DNA of 64,000 bases, taken from positions 248,001 to 312,000 of the forward strand of contig NZ_VLKY01000005.1 of NCBI RefSeq assembly GCF_007830155.1. The letters are read 5' to 3'. Source of the DNA: Pseudomonas duriflava. GTDB taxonomy: Bacteria > Pseudomonadota > Gammaproteobacteria > Pseudomonadales > Pseudomonadaceae. The position numbers and the translations under genes are program-made. Within the stretch, counting starts at the first letter, position 1. Every line of letters begins with the position of its first letter. Below are positions 62,847 to 64,000 of the stretch, piece by piece. The notes below the pieces were generated by a model that worked only from the letters and a program-made list of their open reading frames with translations, was not told the DNA's origin and made no database searches.

Positions 62847-64000
62847 ATGGAAAAACGTAATTACGACCTGCTCGAAGTGGCCAATGGCAAGCCCATCAAG
62901 ATGTGGACGCATGGCGTGCCGGTCGAAAGCGATGCCAAACAGCAATTGATGAATACGGCAAAGATGCCTTTCATCTTCAAACACTTGGCTGTCATGCCGG
63001 ATGTGCACCTGGGTAAGGGCTCGACCATTGGCAGCGTCATTCCTACCGTGGGTGCCATCATTCCAGCCGCTGTAGGCGTGGATATTGGCTGCGGCATGAT
63101 TGCCGCACGCACTTCGCTTATGGCCTCTGACCTGCCGGACAATCTGCACCCCCTGCGTAGCGCGATCGAAAAGGCCGTGCCCCATGGCAAGACCTTTGGC
63201 CGCCGCGATCAAGGTGCCTGGCAGAACGTCCCCAATGCTGCCGATCAGGCCTGGGCGCCTCTGGCCAAGCGTTTCAAAGCCATCACAGACAAATATCCCA
63301 AACTACAAAACACCAACAACCGTAACCACCTGGGTACGCTTGGCACCGGCAATCACTTCATCGAAATTTGCCTGGATGAAGCCCAGCGCGTCTGGTTCAT
63401 GCTGCACAGCGGCTCGCGTGGCGTGGGCAATGCCATAGGCAGTCTGTTCATCGAGCTGGCCAAGAAAGACATGCAGCAGCACATCGCCAATCTGCCGGAT
63501 CGGGACCTTGCCTACTTCGAAGAAGGCAGCAAGCACTACACCGATTACGTAGAAGCTGTGGCCTGGGCACAGGATTTTGCCAAGCAGAACCGGGCGCTGA
63601 TGATGCATGCCGTGATCGAGGCGGCACGCAAGGTGATCACCAAACCCTTCGAAGCCAGCCTGGAAGCGGTGAACTGCCATCACAATTACGTACAAAGGGA
63701 ACGCCATTTCGGTCAGGACGTGCTGATCACCCGCAAGGGTGCGGTCTCGGCAAAGAAAGGCGAACTCGGCATTATCCCCGGCTCGATGGGCGCCAAGAGT
63801 TTTATCGTGCGCGGCCTGGGCAACGAGGAGTCATTCTGTTCGTGCAGCCACGGCGCCGGTCGCAGCATGAGCCGGACTCAGGCGAAAAAACAGTTCAGTG
63901 TGGAAGACCAGATCCGCGCTACCGCTCATGTCGAGTGCCGCAAAGACGCTAACGTAATTGACGAGATTCCCATGGCCTACAAGGACATCGACCGTGTCAT
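62847..64000 (+). CDS. rtcB: RtcB RNA ligase (3' end beyond the window)
   Basis: The first 384 codons of an RNA-splicing ligase that joins 2',3'-cyclic phosphate or 3'-phosphate ends to 5'-OH ends using GTP and Mn2+. Metal-site motifs are VMPDVHLGKGSTIGSV, AVGVDIGCGMIAART and HLGTLGTGNHFIEI. The GMP-bound His is in CSCSHGAGRSMSRTQAKKQF. The window ends soon after this, at AYKDIDRVI, so only about 20-30 residues are missing. GGAG lies 10 bases before the ATG. No RtcA, RtcR or PrfH gene is seen upstream, so its regulation cannot be judged here. Confidence 0.95.
   Translation, partial: MEKRNYDLLEVANGKPIKMWTHGVPVESDAKQQLMNTAKMPFIFKHLAVMPDVHLGKGSTIGSVIPTVGAIIPAAVGVDIGCGMIAARTSLMASDLPDNLHPLRSAIEKAVPHGKTFGRRDQGAWQNVPNAADQAWAPLAKRFKAITDKYPKLQNTNNRNHLGTLGTGNHFIEICLDEAQRVWFMLHSGSRGVGNAIGSLFIELAKKDMQQHIANLPDRDLAYFEEGSKHYTDYVEAVAWAQDFAKQNRALMMHAVIEAARKVITKPFEASLEAVNCHHNYVQRERHFGQDVLITRKGAVSAKKGELGIIPGSMGAKSFIVRGLGNEESFCSCSHGAGRSMSRTQAKKQFSVEDQIRATAHVECRKDANVIDEIPMAYKDIDRV

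Noticed and set aside
1..64000. tRNA, rRNA, CRISPR arrays, intact insertion sequences, prophage
   Set aside because: No cloverleaf-like sequence, repeat-spacer pattern, transposase or phage structural gene was recognised on either strand by eye.

Overview
The window looks like a chromosomal segment of a Pseudomonas, from one of the moderate-GC lineages (a P. luteola-like organism is a guess). The supporting evidence is family-level: a P. putida-type ferulate cluster (acyl-CoA dehydrogenase, aat, fcs, vdh, ech), a trifunctional PutA with a ribbon-helix-helix domain, CheV, LsfA, a fagA-fumC pair, and several small proteins typical of the genus. No rRNA, tRNA, CRISPR array, intact insertion sequence or prophage was seen.

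Layout. 0-6 kb: an EF-hand protein, an M42 peptidase, a small lipoprotein, a Cache-type chemoreceptor, CheV and a DUF3820 protein. 6-16.9 kb: an MFS exporter, small hypotheticals, a YkgJ-type cysteine-cluster protein, a ClC channel with CBS domains, a ProC-like reductase, an HD phosphohydrolase, a GAF-PAS-PAS-GGDEF cyclase and a CPA1 antiporter. 17-25.7 kb: a KaiC-like double ATPase with its single-domain response regulator, a cold-shock protein, a hemolysin-III protein followed by a dead receiver-domain tail, LsfA, a DUF481 protein, and fagA-fumC behind two Fur-box-like sequences. 25.9-32 kb: a TerC-CBS protein and a methyltransferase, then an AT-rich, gene-poor stretch (about 28.8-30.7 kb) with a resolvase remnant, followed by a DUF4126 protein and a curlin remnant. 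32.1-34 kb: mntP behind a yybP-ykoY-type Mn2+ riboswitch, and yghU.

34.5-39.2 kb is a sugar-acid operon in which gluconokinase is fused in frame to the small membrane subunit of a TRAP transporter. It is followed by the large permease, the periplasmic binding protein and a GntR/LacI repressor, and a perfect GTTAGCGCTAAC palindrome lies upstream. 39.6-43.6 kb is putA, whose upstream region carries four copies of the PutA-type GTTGCA box. 44-45.8 kb has a MarR regulator and metC.

45.8-57.3 kb is a ferulate/hydroxycinnamate uptake and degradation island. It holds an outer-membrane porin, an aromatic-acid MFS importer, Ech, Vdh, Fcs, Aat, an acyl-CoA dehydrogenase and two paralogous exported DUF3237 proteins. 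A perfect inverted repeat is centred on the putative -35 box of ech and fits a MarR-type operator. Beside it are two tandem secreted pectate lyases (57.8-60.3 kb). Together these suggest breakdown of plant cell-wall pectin and its phenolic substituents. The window ends with a lone Wzy/WaaL-like membrane protein and an rtcB gene cut by the window edge.

The most unusual items are the gluconokinase-DctQ fusion, the duplicated exported DUF3237 proteins inside the ferulate cluster, the KaiC-like/response-regulator pair that keeps a KaiC-type serine pair, and the fagA gene whose best start codon is ATT.
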